A stretch of DNA of 64,000 bases from positions 1 through 64,000 of the forward strand of contig JAVKDO010000012.1 in assembly GCA_040222235.1 (NCBI GenBank). Direction: 5' to 3'. Positions 52,674-63,412 of this stretch are shown here, piece by piece. Within the stretch, counting starts at the first letter, position 1. Each line of letters begins with the position of its first letter. Under the pieces are notes generated by a model. The model did no database searches. It saw only the letters and a list, made by a program, of their open reading frames with translations, and was not told where the DNA came from. This stretch comes from UBA6059 sp040222235 (GTDB taxonomy: Bacteria; Bacteroidota; Bacteroidia; Cytophagales; Cyclobacteriaceae). The position numbers and the translations under genes are program-made.

Positions 52674-55134
52674 CTACCCACTCCTAAGCGATCTTACTGG
52701 GTTTGCGCTAGCAGATTTATAGGCGTCATATCCTACCGTCAATAAGGTGATTGTGGTAACAGTCAGTGCGGAGATAATCATGATAAATGGGCTCACCTCC
52801 ACCCTATACACAAAACCGTCCAACCAGTCATTCATGAGGTACCAAGCTAACGGCGCTCCTAAGACAAAGGCTATCACTATCAATCGCAAAAAATGGGTCA
52901 TCAAGAGCCAGACCAACCTCCCGTTGGTCGCCCCAAGAACTTTACGGACACCTATCTCCTTTTTACGCTGTTCGGTGACATATGAGGTCAATGCAAAAAG
53001 GCCCAGCACAGCTATAAAAATCGAAATGCATGAAAAAAGGATGAACATGGTGCTTATCCGTCTCTCATTCTCATAGAGCCTTCCAAACTCATAATCCAAA
53101 AACCAGTTTTCCATTGGAAAACCAGGGTTAACCTCTTGCCATTTCTCCTGGAGATAGGCAATCTTCTCCGGTAGGTCGCCAGGAGTCATTTTTACGTACA
53201 TGATCCTATCGATCCTGTGCGGCCGTCCCCATATCGTCAATGGCTCAATGGCTGTGTTCACTGATTTGTAAGGAAAATCTCGTACTACACCAATCACTTT
53301 GCCATCCAGATCGACTTGCTGTTGTAGTTGGTTGCTCCACACCTGATCACGTATGGTCATCCCTATCACGTCTTGTGGTGATTGTTGCAAATTTCTGGCT
53401 GCAGCTTCATTGAGGATTACGGCATTGGTATCAGACCGGATGTCAGAATTGAAGTCTCTGCCTGCTAAGAATTCAAGGTCGAATGTGGCAGGAAAGTTGA
53501 AGTCAACATCAAACTTGTTCCACTCCATGGACTCATTGTCACGTTCAGGAAACCAGAAGACTCCATTAATCAAACCAAAATGAGGTAACCTTGGAAGGTG
53601 ATTGCCTAAGGTTACATTCTCAAAGCGGCTGTCCTGTTCTATCTGATCTCTAAAAGTGATCCAGGAGTTGCCAAGCCCAAACCCTCCAAGTCGAATACTC
53701 AAAATCCTGTCCTTTTCCTTTCCTAATTTGCTAGTATTGATCAGAGAGAGTTGATCTAACACCACCATCGTACTGATGATGAGTACGATCGAAATTCCAA
53801 ATTGAAAGATCACGAGACTTTGCCTGGTTCGCTCGGCTCCCTTACCAGAAGTAAACAACCCTCTAAGGGCCGCCATAGGTTTGAAGCTTGACAGGTAAAG
53901 TGCGGGATAGCTTCCTGAAATGAGCCCAACGAAAATCGATAATCCTAGAAGTATCAATAATGTATTGGTCTCATAAAGAGATTGAAAGGCAATGGTCTTA
54001 CCTGTGAGTTCATTGAAGGATGACAAGAATAGGATGGCCATGACATAAGAAATCAGCACTGAAAGGATCGTGATCAAAAACGATTCTCCATAAAACTGAA
54101 AGATCAACTGGCGTTTAGTGCTGCCCAAAGTTTTCCTTAGGCCTACTTCCTTGGCACGCTTGGCTGATCTTGCAGTAGCGAGGTTCATAAAGTTGATGCA
54201 CGCCACCAGCAATACAAGAAATGCCGTAATAGTAAAAATGGGGATCAAATTTGCGTTGGCTGGTGCTTCCAATTCCCATTTCATTTCAGGCTCAAAATGC
54301 ATTTGGCTGAGTGCCGTAAACTTGACATCCTTATAGGCATCAGGTTGACGATTGGGAACGTTTGCCAGCACCTGAGGTATCCAAGCTAGCCAGTCTTTCC
54401 TGATCTTCGATAGTGCTGTAGTATCAGACACCTTGATATATGTGAAAGCAAAAGAGTCCCCATCCTGATTGATCATATCCCAGCTCCACGACTTCTTGGC
54501 TTCCTCGCTGTAGCGCATCATTGGTGCTAGGAATGTCGGTTTGATGTGCGAATTGCCTGGAGGGTCATGCATCACACCAGTAACTGTCAAGCTGATTTTT
54601 CCAACATTATGGGTAAACTCCATGACCTGACCTATTGGATCCTCTTCTCCAAAGTACTTCTTTGCTGAAGTCTCAGAAATCACAACCGAGTTCATGTCCT
54701 GAAATACTGTTCTGCGGTTTCCTGATTTTAGCGGGAAATAAAAAACATCCAAAAAGTTGTCATCTACCCAATAAAACAGGGGCTCCATAAAAGCATTGAC
54801 GTCCCCTTGAATATTGATATATCCAGGATAGCCCGAATGTGACAGTCTGGTATAGTTCTCAACCTCCGGTATGATCTCCTTGTATCTAGGACCCCACGTC
54901 GTACCCGAAGTAGCATTGGCAACAATGTCACCATTCTGTACCTGTCGATAGTAGCTCAAGCGATATATCTTCTCATGTTCTTGGTTGAATTGATCATAGG
55001 TCAATTCATAATTGAGATACAGATATGAGAAGAAAGCTGGCTAGACCAACGGTAAGCCCAAGGATATTGATCAGTGAATAGAATTTCTGCTTCACAATAT
55101 TTCTCCAGGCAATCTTAATATAGTTCTTGAGCAT
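52674..55134 (-). pseudogene. ABC transporter permease (FtsX/MacB-like), frameshifted near its N-terminus
   Basis: The main frame (776 residues, 52674-55004) begins inside the first periplasmic domain at MTYDQFNQEHEKIYRL and contains two FtsX domains, with WNxTK-like membrane segments and GVRKVLGATNGRLVWLL. The expected N-terminus, MLKNYIKIAWRNIVKQKFYS followed by LINILGLTVGLASFLLI, is encoded upstream from 55134 but offset by one base; the frames meet at about 55016-55030, where homologues read LLIS-LYLNYEL. A 2-nt loss in a CT repeat, or a 1-nt gain, would explain it. The ATPase partner is not nearby. Confidence 0.78.
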
Positions 55135-55440
55135 GATCATTTTTTAAAGAAATATAGGTAATGGAAATCTACAGCACATTCTCAGAATGTGCTGCTGCAA
55201 GCAGATGTACAAAATTTAAGATTCCTAATTCGATGAAATGATGAATATCAACCTCTTTAAGAATGTCAATTTTGACCTTTTGAATCATCTGACTTGTCCC
55301 AATTCGGGATCCCTTAGAAGCAATCAAGGCGACCAGAAAAATGGTACGAATGCTTCGATTCGGACTCATCGGTCAGCCTGAAAAGCAAATAGTTCATTAC
55401 GTTGGTATTCTGATCTAGAATCATAATTAAAGTAGAGCCT
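55135..55440. other. Intergenic region
   Basis: About 305 bp. A 66-residue minus-strand frame (55169-55369) has no recognised similarity and no start context that I trust. Nothing else identified. Confidence 0.4.
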
Positions 55441-56349
55441 ATGAAGAATTTGCTATCGTGTATTTTTATCATTCTTCTACCAATTTTTCAAGTGCCGGGC
55501 CAGGAACTTATCGGTCACATCGGCAGACCAGATATTTCACCTGACGGAAAGCAGATTGTTTTCATTTACGCGCAAGATGCCTCCAAGGATGTCTGGGAGA
55601 TGTATAAGGCAGACTTTGACGGCAGCAATGTCAAACAGCTCACCTATTTACCTAAGGCTCGAATAAAAAAGAGTCCAGTCTGGTCTCCAAATGGTAAAAA
55701 AATAGCATTCCAAGCTGACGTTGATGAGGGTTCACAATTATTCGTGATGAATTCGGATGGGGAAAGCTTGACCCAGATCACAGACTTACCAGGTTACAAT
55801 GTTGAGCCGCACTGGACACCAGAGGGAAACTCAATTGTCTTCAATTCAATAGGAGAAAACGGATTGGCCAAAATGTACATTATGGACAAGGATGGATCCA
55901 ATGTCCAAGCTTTATACAACCCTGAGGGGGACAATTGGTATCCCAGAACAACCCGTCAGAACAAGGTCATTTTTACCTCTGACTTCAATGATAAAAGTCA
56001 TTACAATGTTTTTACCGTGAATCGCGATGGTAAAAATATTCAGCAACTAACATCAGCTAAGGGAATCAATTGGTTTCCAGAGTATTCTCCGGATGAAAGT
56101 AGGATCGTCTTTCATTCCAACAGAGATGATCCTCAGCTCAGTGATTCTGGTGACTATAATCTCTACATGATGGATGCCGATGGCAGCAATATTATTCAAT
56201 TAACAAAGCTTGAAGGGCAAGAACTTCATGCAAAATGGCATCCTTCAGGTAATCAATTGATATTCGAATGGCATAATAAAGGTTCCAGGGGTCTCTATAC
56301 ACTCGATCTATCAACTGGTCAAATCGAAAAAGTCAATCTCACCCGATGA
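55441..56349 (+). CDS. TolB-like PD40 beta-propeller protein, secreted
   Basis: 302 residues; signal peptide ending VPGQ. Six PD40 blades are readable: RPDISPDGKQIVFIYAQD, PVWSPNGKKIAFQADVD, PHWTPEGNSIVFNSIG, RTTRQNKVIFTSDFN, PEYSPDESRIVFHSNRD and AKWHPSGNQLIFEWHN. Single propeller, no other domain. ATGA overlap with the next gene shows translational coupling. Likely a binding or scaffold protein in the periplasm. Confidence 0.82.
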   Translation: MKNLLSCIFIILLPIFQVPGQELIGHIGRPDISPDGKQIVFIYAQDASKDVWEMYKADFDGSNVKQLTYLPKARIKKSPVWSPNGKKIAFQADVDEGSQLFVMNSDGESLTQITDLPGYNVEPHWTPEGNSIVFNSIGENGLAKMYIMDKDGSNVQALYNPEGDNWYPRTTRQNKVIFTSDFNDKSHYNVFTVNRDGKNIQQLTSAKGINWFPEYSPDESRIVFHSNRDDPQLSDSGDYNLYMMDADGSNIIQLTKLEGQELHAKWHPSGNQLIFEWHNKGSRGLYTLDLSTGQIEKVNLTR

Positions 56350-57881
56350 AAAAATACATTCTCGGATATCAGTTCAACATGAATTCTGTAATCAAAGTCT
56401 TGACGTCTTCATTTTTAATCATCGCAACTTCTGCGGTCTTAGCTCAATCTCCTTATGCCTTGATTGGAACAGATATTCAAGGCAGTGGTCCTGTTGGATG
56501 GGTGCAAGGCGCAGATCTTGGAAAAAGGATGCAGTACATCATGGAGGCATGGGCTATGGGTGATGAGTTCATGGGGTCAGTATTAATAGCTGAAAATGGA
56601 GATGTCGTCTACAAAGGTGCTTTTGGGATGGCCAGTGAATCTTATGATGTAGTTAACACCTCCGAAACTCGATATTTAATCAGTTACATGAGCTTTCACT
56701 TTACTCAATTCGCGATAGCCCAATTTGTCGAAAAAGACGAGCTTCACCTAGACGAACCAGTTTCCAATTACTTGCCTGATCTTCAATCTCAACATTTTGA
56801 TGAGATCACTATTCGTCACTTACTCAACTTTGAGTCAGGCTTAAATGAATCTTTAGAGGGTTTCATAAATACACGAGAAGCCCACGACCTTAATTACTTA
56901 CTCAAACTCATTGACGACCAACCGCTAATAGCACCACCAGGGAACAACTATGCCTTCGGCTGGGCTTCCCCCATTCTTTTAGCCAAAGTGATCGAGAACT
57001 TGTCTCAAAAATCATATTCCAATTTCATAAAGGAGGACATTGTTGACAAGTTAAATCTTTCCAATACTGGGTTCTACAGAGAATCTCCAATTACAAAAAA
57101 CTTATCGACACCCTATTCGCGAATATTCAACGAACTAGTTCCATACGATCAAGGCAACATTCATCACCTGGGACCACAAGGTGCAATGTTTTCCACTATA
57201 ACTGATCTATACGATTTTTATAATTATGTATCTGATTGGCTTGGAAAGGCCACCGAAAGAGGCAAAGAGGCAATGGGCATAGTCACCTATGGCGTCAGTG
57301 ATGGTCTGCTTGTAAGAGATATTGAAAAGCATCCTTCAGAAGTCACATTTGATCTTCTTGATACCAATGGTTGGTTTAATGGTTCCACCGGGTTGCTGAC
57401 TTGCTTAACAGATCAAAAATCTATGATAATCGTATTGAGCAATAAATTTCGGGCCTCTGAGATTTATGATATAAGACGAAGGTTCATGCGCTCCATTTAT
57501 GATTTGCCGGTAGGCATGCCACTACCGAAAACCCGAATGTCAATCTGGCAAAAGCTAAAGAACGAAGGGTATCTTGCTGCAGCTAAATACTATGAAAAAC
57601 TGGTATCGCAAGGAATAGGCTCTGTGCCGCTCAGGGATGAGTTCATGCATCTGTCTAGGGAGCTTCGCAATAAGGGCGAATATACTCAAGCACTAGAGCT
57701 ATCAAGAATGTTCGTAGAAATGGACGATCAATGGGTGGCCCACAGGGAATTGGGAGAGGTCTATAGGTTAATGGGAGAAACCGAGCTAGCGAAAGAGAGC
57801 TTTAAAAAATCGCTTCAAAGAAAGCCGAGCAATCCTAACTGGAAAAAGGAAATGGAGAAATTTCTGAAGAATGAGCCATGA
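56346..57881 (+). CDS. Beta-lactamase-fold pseudoenzyme with C-terminal TPRs
   Basis: 511 residues; a second Met at residue 12 starts a better signal peptide (ending AVLAQ). The serine-hydrolase (PBP/class C) fold is clear, but catalytic motifs are gone: the SxxK helix reads Y114-M-S-F117 in RYLISYMSFHFTQFAIAQ, YxN reads F204-G-W206 in NNYAFGWASP, and the third motif reads GWFNGSTGLL. The last about 110 residues form TPRs (WVAHRELGEVYRLMGETELA). A substrate-binding or partner-binding role is more likely than hydrolysis. Follows the PD40 gene with a 4-nt overlap. Confidence 0.82.
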   Translation: MKKYILGYQFNMNSVIKVLTSSFLIIATSAVLAQSPYALIGTDIQGSGPVGWVQGADLGKRMQYIMEAWAMGDEFMGSVLIAENGDVVYKGAFGMASESYDVVNTSETRYLISYMSFHFTQFAIAQFVEKDELHLDEPVSNYLPDLQSQHFDEITIRHLLNFESGLNESLEGFINTREAHDLNYLLKLIDDQPLIAPPGNNYAFGWASPILLAKVIENLSQKSYSNFIKEDIVDKLNLSNTGFYRESPITKNLSTPYSRIFNELVPYDQGNIHHLGPQGAMFSTITDLYDFYNYVSDWLGKATERGKEAMGIVTYGVSDGLLVRDIEKHPSEVTFDLLDTNGWFNGSTGLLTCLTDQKSMIIVLSNKFRASEIYDIRRRFMRSIYDLPVGMPLPKTRMSIWQKLKNEGYLAAAKYYEKLVSQGIGSVPLRDEFMHLSRELRNKGEYTQALELSRMFVEMDDQWVAHRELGEVYRLMGETELAKESFKKSLQRKPSNPNWKKEMEKFLKNEP

Positions 57882-57921
57882 TTACTTAATAGTTTTCGGC
57901 ACTTGATGGATCCCTATCCGG

Positions 57922-59025
57922 TCATTCTTCAATTGCAGGAATCACATATCGATATAGCAAGTCGATCGGCTTCAGCTCCTCTGGGTAGGATGCGCTATTA
58001 TCATTGGTGAAAATGACAACCATATCATGATTAGGGATTACGAAAATAAACTGACCCCAATGACCATACGCCATATAAATATCGCCTGAGATTTTCTGCT
58101 CCTTATCAAATGGCAGTAGCCACCACATATATCCATATCCTGACTTGACATCACCTAATCTCTTCACATAGTCGATCCGTCTCTCCAGCATCTCCTCGAT
58201 CCACCAGGAGGGCAGTAGTTGTTGATCTCTCCATCGTCCATTTCTCAAATAGAGATACCCGATTCTAGCCATGTCTTGAGAGTTGAGGTAAAGCCCTCCC
58301 CCAGTGTGAGGAATTCCTCTATGACTGTATCCCCATTCTGCACTAGAAATATCGAGCGGACCGAACAGGTATTGATCAGCAAAATCCTGTGTAGTCATCT
58401 GGGTAGCATTCGCAACCAATCCTCCCAGAAGAATGGCAATACCACTATTATAGTACCATTTTTTACCAGGGGGTCCTTCCATCTTGTAATCCAGCACATA
58501 CTTCATCTTGTCACCCGAAAAACTATTTAGGGGGCCTAAATGGCGCTCTCCAGTCCATGCCTGGCCTGTCTGCATCATTAGAGCATTTCTCAGATTCATA
58601 CGCTGTTTATTCTCGTCCAGGTTATCAATCTGATCGTACTCGGGGAAGAAGTCGAGTACTTTCTGATCTAGGCTTTCAATCTTTCCATTTTGAATAGCTA
58701 GTGCTATTAAAGTTGAGGTTATGCTTTTCGTCACAGACTGTAGTGTGTGTGGTTCCTCTCCTTTGTACCTATCGAAATATTCATCGACAACCAGGTATCC
58801 GTTTTTCACAATCAGGAACGAAGTGATCGGTTCCTGAAGCTGTCCCTTGTCAAGGTCTTCAATGAAGTCATTGATTCTATCTGAGTTCAAGCCTTCTTCA
58901 ATTGCAGAGCTCAGGCGCCAGTCTTGGTCAGGAAAGTAATTAGTCGCATCCTGACTCTGAGAGTGCGTGCAGCTACAGCATAAGAACATGAGGCCTAGTA
59001 GTTGGGCAATTCGAGTTTCAGTCAT
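57922..59025 (-). CDS. Serine hydrolase (beta-lactamase family, class C-like), lipoprotein
   Basis: 367 residues; lipobox FLCCSC near residue 18. Catalytic motifs intact: SVTK (SxxK) in HTLQSVTKSITST, YNS in WYYNSGIAILL, and GHWGQ as HxG. Resembles 6-aminohexanoate-dimer hydrolase/esterase-type family members; substrate not predictable. Only minus-strand gene in this cluster, and its active site contrasts with the neighbouring pseudoenzyme. Confidence 0.85.
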   Translation of the reverse strand: MTETRIAQLLGLMFLCCSCTHSQSQDATNYFPDQDWRLSSAIEEGLNSDRINDFIEDLDKGQLQEPITSFLIVKNGYLVVDEYFDRYKGEEPHTLQSVTKSITSTLIALAIQNGKIESLDQKVLDFFPEYDQIDNLDENKQRMNLRNALMMQTGQAWTGERHLGPLNSFSGDKMKYVLDYKMEGPPGKKWYYNSGIAILLGGLVANATQMTTQDFADQYLFGPLDISSAEWGYSHRGIPHTGGGLYLNSQDMARIGYLYLRNGRWRDQQLLPSWWIEEMLERRIDYVKRLGDVKSGYGYMWWLLPFDKEQKISGDIYMAYGHWGQFIFVIPNHDMVVIFTNDNSASYPEELKPIDLLYRYVIPAIEE

Positions 59026-59254
59026 AACAATGTGACACGGTTCTGCATTTGGGCTTGTAGGTGTTTATACGGGGCGAAACTTCGGTTCAGTCTAATTAAT
59101 CTCAAATAAAGCTGTCAATAATGATAATAACCTCTGGTTAGCAAGACTCCTTTTTCGTGTGAATGCATCCAAATGAACATTTCCTGCGGTTCCTCCAACA
59201 ACTTCAGGAGATCAAAAACATAACTTGGATGCGCACTATTCAGATGTCAATAGG

Positions 59255-60505
59255 ATGAAGCTATTTTTCATGTCAGTTCTCGTTATCGGAATCATACATT
59301 CCGCCTCGGCGCAGTATAAGCAGCAAGTGAAGAATGTGGCTATATTCATACATGAAGGAGTCGAGCTGTTTGACTTTGCCGGACCAGGAGAGGTATTTGT
59401 TGCTGCTGGCCGTCAGAGCTCTGTTTTCGATTTCAATGTTTATACCGTTGCGGCCAGTGAGGAACAGGTTACTAGTCAGACCTTCCTTAAAGTCATCCCC
59501 AATTATAGTATAGACAACTGCCCGCCACCAGACATCATCGTACTCCCAGGAGGTTCCACAAGCATACCTCTCAAAGATGAAAGAGTGATCACATGGATCA
59601 AGGAGGCTGACAAAAAAACTGACATCACTCTGTCTGTTTGTACCGGAGCTTTCCTTCTAGGTAAGGCAGGACTATTAGAAGGTTTGAAGGCTACTACCCA
59701 CTGGGGTTCGATTGAACGTTTGCGCCAGGCTTTTCCTAATACAGAAGTACTGGAAAATACAAAGTACGTGGACAATGGTAAGATTGTTACTTCAGGAGGT
59801 GTCTCTTCTGGCACAGAAGGTTCATTACATGTGGTCAGCAGAATAGCAGGTGAAATCACCGCCCAAAAGGTAGCGCGCTACATGGAATATGACAGTTGGG
59901 ACGATCGAGTTGGTCTCGTTGAGAATGAAAGCACATTTATAGCCGCGGTGAAAAGTGATGGGTTGCAAAACACGCTAGCGAGCAATTTGCTGATACCATT
60001 CTATGGTGAACTGTTAAACCTTGGTAGACACTACCTCGAAGAAGATCAAGCCGAGAAAGCATTCCCACTCTTCGAGTACCTATCGGAAAAGTATCCGGTG
60101 ACCGAGACTTTCGAATACCTCGGCAAGACACATGAGAAACTTGACAAGGAAGTTCCAGTACGTGAGCAAGAGCTAATCGCTCTCATTGAAAAGGGAGAGG
60201 TAGATGAGGCAATGAAGCAGTTTCACTCATCTAAGAAAACCTTCCCAATGTGGCAAATCATTGAGGAATCAACTATTAACAGGCTAGGGTACGCTCTTAT
60301 GACAAAAGATGAAACTCTAAGTGCGGTAAAGGTTTTTGCAATGAACACAGAAGAATTTCCAAATTCATTTAATGCTTGGGATAGTCTGGCGGAAGGGTAT
60401 TTAAAACTTGGGGATACTGATCTTGCTCGTAAACACTATCAAAAATCTCTCGAGTTAAATCCTAATAACACCAATGCCGAAAATGCCCTCGCCTCAATAA
60501 AATAG
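59255..60505 (+). CDS. Secreted DJ-1/PfpI domain protein with C-terminal TPRs
   Basis: 416 residues from the ATG at 59255, which begins a signal peptide (ending ASA-QYK); the frame is open 30 nt further upstream without a good start. The glutamine-amidotransferase-like DJ-1/PfpI domain has VAIFIHEGVELFDFAGPGEVF and the nucleophile-elbow Cys129 in LSVCTGAFLLGKAGLL. The last 170 residues are TPRs (FNAWDSLAEGYLKLGDTDLA). Cytoplasmic DJ-1 proteins are common; an exported one fused to TPRs is unusual. Substrate unknown. Confidence 0.83.
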   Translation: MKLFFMSVLVIGIIHSASAQYKQQVKNVAIFIHEGVELFDFAGPGEVFVAAGRQSSVFDFNVYTVAASEEQVTSQTFLKVIPNYSIDNCPPPDIIVLPGGSTSIPLKDERVITWIKEADKKTDITLSVCTGAFLLGKAGLLEGLKATTHWGSIERLRQAFPNTEVLENTKYVDNGKIVTSGGVSSGTEGSLHVVSRIAGEITAQKVARYMEYDSWDDRVGLVENESTFIAAVKSDGLQNTLASNLLIPFYGELLNLGRHYLEEDQAEKAFPLFEYLSEKYPVTETFEYLGKTHEKLDKEVPVREQELIALIEKGEVDEAMKQFHSSKKTFPMWQIIEESTINRLGYALMTKDETLSAVKVFAMNTEEFPNSFNAWDSLAEGYLKLGDTDLARKHYQKSLELNPNNTNAENALASIK

Positions 60506-60532
60506 GTAAAATACAAACTCAAAAACTAGCTA

Positions 60533-62077
60533 GTGATGATGAAGCAATTTTATCCGAAAGTGTGCTTTGCCCTTCTGCTTTCCGGCTTGGTGTCATGTTC
60601 CCCAGGTGAAACTGCACAAGAGGCCTGGATTACTCCTACCCACTGGGACTATCAAGCCTCATGGTCGCCAGATGGGGAGCGTCTGGTCTTTGCAAGTACA
60701 AGAAACTCTCACCCAACGCTCAACATTTTTACGATGAATAAGGATGGAGAAGATTTGAAACAATTGACATTTTCAAAAACCGGTTGGGGCAATTCCTTCC
60801 CAACCTATTCACCTGACCAGAAGCAAATCTCCTTCATCACAGATCGAGATGGCAATAAGGAGTTATATCTGATGAACACAAATGGGTCGTCCCTCACGAA
60901 CCTTACAGAGCACCCAGCGGATGAAGGAGATTATTCGACTTTCTCTGCGGATGGCTCTAAGATTTTCTTCGAGCGCTCTGAGGATGGGAACAGTGACATT
61001 TACGTTCTCCATTTGGCTGATAGATCTCAGGAGAGATTGACTGTACACCCTTGGAAGGATCGAGCACCAACTCTCTCTCCAGACGGCAAGTTTATGGCGT
61101 TCGAAACGAGTCGCTTTAATGGTAACTCGGAGATTGCTTTGATGGACCTTTCAAACAGATCCATCGAGCAGCTAACAGATAGCTGGTCTGATGATGGGGG
61201 CGCAAGTTTTTCTCCTGATGGAAAATCGATCTACTTCTATAGCAACCAGAACGACATCAAATATGATATTCATCGAATAAACTTGGAGACCAAACAGACA
61301 GAGCTCGTCACCCATTCACCAAATTGGGATTTGGACGCTCGAGTTTCGCCAAATGGGAAAGCACTTGCCTTTCAATCCAGCCGCAATGGTCGATGGGGTA
61401 TAGTGATAACTGACATTGAAGGTAATAATAGAAGAAGAATCACCAACAAGTTGGCCAACCCATTCAAGACTATGGTTATTAAGGAAGGGCTTGCCGCTAC
61501 ATTATCCAACTATCCTAAATGGGCACTGGACTCACTCCAAAAAAAATATCATTTCGAGGAAGAGTTGATTGCGCTAGCCTACGACCTAATAGAAGTGGGG
61601 AGAAGTAAAGAAGCGGTGGAAGTGATCGACTATGCTCATGGGTTGGGCATTTCAGCGCAAATAGGATCAGTGCGAGCATCGGTTTATTCAAAGATCGGCT
61701 TGGAAGCACCAATGGATCAAGCGGGTTTCTTCCAGTACGTCCTCGATAATGGTACCACTAATGCAAAGGAGAAGTACACGCTGGACAAACAACGATTTCC
61801 TGAATGGAACTACTTCTCTGAATGGGAGATGAACATGATCGGCTACTATCACCATTCAAAAGAAAAATATCAAAGTGCAATTGATTTGTTTCAGCTATGT
61901 CTGGAGGAATTCCCCACATCTGCAATGGCTCATCACGATATGGGTAATAGTTACAAAGAACTTGGACTGATAGAAGAGGCAGTAGAATACCATAAACGCA
62001 CCGTGGAATTAGACTCTGGATGGTATGGACAGGACTCACAGCAAATACTTCAATCGCTCTTGAATGAATCTAATTGA
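60533..62077 (+). CDS. PD40 beta-propeller lipoprotein with C-terminal TPR module
   Basis: 514 residues; lipobox GLVSC near residue 22. Six or so PD40 blades (ASWSPDGERLVFASTRN, PTYSPDQKQISFITDRD, STFSADGSKIFFERSED, PTLSPDGKFMAFETSRF, ASFSPDGKSIYFYSNQN, ARVSPNGKALAFQSSRN), then a helical module from about 330 (EYHFEEELIALAYDLIEVG region) and terminal TPRs (AMAHHDMGNSYKELGLIEEA). The terminal module is similar to that of the preceding DJ-1 protein. 27 bp after it, so likely one operon. Confidence 0.82.
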   Translation: MMMKQFYPKVCFALLLSGLVSCSPGETAQEAWITPTHWDYQASWSPDGERLVFASTRNSHPTLNIFTMNKDGEDLKQLTFSKTGWGNSFPTYSPDQKQISFITDRDGNKELYLMNTNGSSLTNLTEHPADEGDYSTFSADGSKIFFERSEDGNSDIYVLHLADRSQERLTVHPWKDRAPTLSPDGKFMAFETSRFNGNSEIALMDLSNRSIEQLTDSWSDDGGASFSPDGKSIYFYSNQNDIKYDIHRINLETKQTELVTHSPNWDLDARVSPNGKALAFQSSRNGRWGIVITDIEGNNRRRITNKLANPFKTMVIKEGLAATLSNYPKWALDSLQKKYHFEEELIALAYDLIEVGRSKEAVEVIDYAHGLGISAQIGSVRASVYSKIGLEAPMDQAGFFQYVLDNGTTNAKEKYTLDKQRFPEWNYFSEWEMNMIGYYHHSKEKYQSAIDLFQLCLEEFPTSAMAHHDMGNSYKELGLIEEAVEYHKRTVELDSGWYGQDSQQILQSLLNESN

Positions 62078-62078
62078 A

Positions 62079-63404
62079 ATGACAAAACTGCTCTCTCTAC
62101 TTTTAGGGGTAATACTTCTGACAACTAATATCGTCTCAGCTCAGGAGACACTTCATATCCGTAATGTCAACATACTCTCCATGACGGACGAGTCCATCAT
62201 TGAAAACACAAGTATCCTAATACAAGATGGGATTATAAAAGCCATAGGCTCTGCCGACTTGCTCAAAGTAAATAAGAAGACGAGAGTTATTGATGGCGCT
62301 GGACAGTACTTGATGCCGGGGTTGATTGAGATGCATATCCATATCAGGAAAAAAGAAACCTTGAAAGAATATCTGAAGTATGGCTTCACTTCAGTAAGGA
62401 ATATGAATGGGAACTTCGGCGATCCTCTGAGCTGGCGACAAGAAATTAAAGAAGGCGAACTACTCGCCCCAGACCTCTTTACATCTTCCCCGACCATCAT
62501 AGGAACAAGACATGCTGAGGTCATCAGGCCTGATTATCAATATCAAATCAATAGTCCGGAGGAGGCGCGAGTCTGGGCGAGAAAGTATAAGACAGACGGC
62601 TATGATTTAATCAAAGTGTTCAGGCTTGAAAAAGATCCATTTTTCGCCCTCATTGACGAATCCGAAAAAGTCGGAATAAATGTCTCAGGTCATCTGCCAG
62701 ATGTCAATATGGACGGTGACAGCATCCACTACTCAGATATCCGCGTAGAGCAAGCCCTAGCTACTGGTATGGGAGTTGAGCATGCTATTGAGCTGATGCG
62801 CGCAGCATTTAAGAACGACAAATCTGAAGCAAGTATCGATTATATCATCAAGCTACTGAAAGACAATAACACTACGGTGAGTACGCTCTTAGGTAATGAT
62901 TACCGCTATCATGGCTTGGCTACCCAAGGTCAAGAGTTTCTTTCTGATTCGCTTCTTGCTCTTACCAGAAAATATCATGGAGAAGACGGGGTAGATCAGC
63001 TCAATTCCATTATTGAAAATCAACCAGACGTTGACTTGGACGAGGAAATCAGTTTTGAATTCGTGCTATCCGTTCTCGAGAGATTCAATGATGCTGGAGT
63101 AAACATTGTCATTGGGACGGATTCCCATTCATTACTAAACATAGCGGGTGCTTCCGCCATACAAGAAATGTTCTTTTTGAAACGTGCCGGGTTCTCAAAT
63201 TACGATGTATTGAAAACAGCCACTATAAATGCTGCTAAAGCTCTGAATAGTTACGATGAACTGGGGAGTATTGCGGTAGGGAAAAAAGCAAACTTACTCC
63301 TGTTACCAGGGAATCCTTTGGTAAATATCGAATCACTCAGGTCTCCAGTTGCTCTTGTGCTAAGAGGTTCATGGATGGACATAGACAGTCTTACCGAAGA
63401 ATAA
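62079..63404 (+). CDS. Secreted amidohydrolase family metal-dependent hydrolase
   Basis: 441 residues from ATG 62079, which begins the signal peptide MTKLLSLLLGVILLTTNIVS and follows the previous stop directly (an ATG at 62064 would overlap it). Metal ligands: HIH in GLIEMHIHIRKK, His in VSGHLPD, a further His in GVEHAIELM and the Asp in VIGTDSHSLL; IKVFRL may supply the bridging Lys position. The typical closing IAVGKKANLLLLPGNPL is present. Imidazolonepropionase/prolidase-like group; substrate not known. Confidence 0.88.
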   Translation: MTKLLSLLLGVILLTTNIVSAQETLHIRNVNILSMTDESIIENTSILIQDGIIKAIGSADLLKVNKKTRVIDGAGQYLMPGLIEMHIHIRKKETLKEYLKYGFTSVRNMNGNFGDPLSWRQEIKEGELLAPDLFTSSPTIIGTRHAEVIRPDYQYQINSPEEARVWARKYKTDGYDLIKVFRLEKDPFFALIDESEKVGINVSGHLPDVNMDGDSIHYSDIRVEQALATGMGVEHAIELMRAAFKNDKSEASIDYIIKLLKDNNTTVSTLLGNDYRYHGLATQGQEFLSDSLLALTRKYHGEDGVDQLNSIIENQPDVDLDEEISFEFVLSVLERFNDAGVNIVIGTDSHSLLNIAGASAIQEMFFLKRAGFSNYDVLKTATINAAKALNSYDELGSIAVGKKANLLLLPGNPLVNIESLRSPVALVLRGSWMDIDSLTEE

Positions 63405-63412
63405 GTTTCTGA

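Noticed and set aside
55169..55369. 66-residue minus-strand frame near the FtsX-type gene
   Set aside because: PadR-type regulators are often found here, but the sequence shows no PadR motif, and the frame has no other support.
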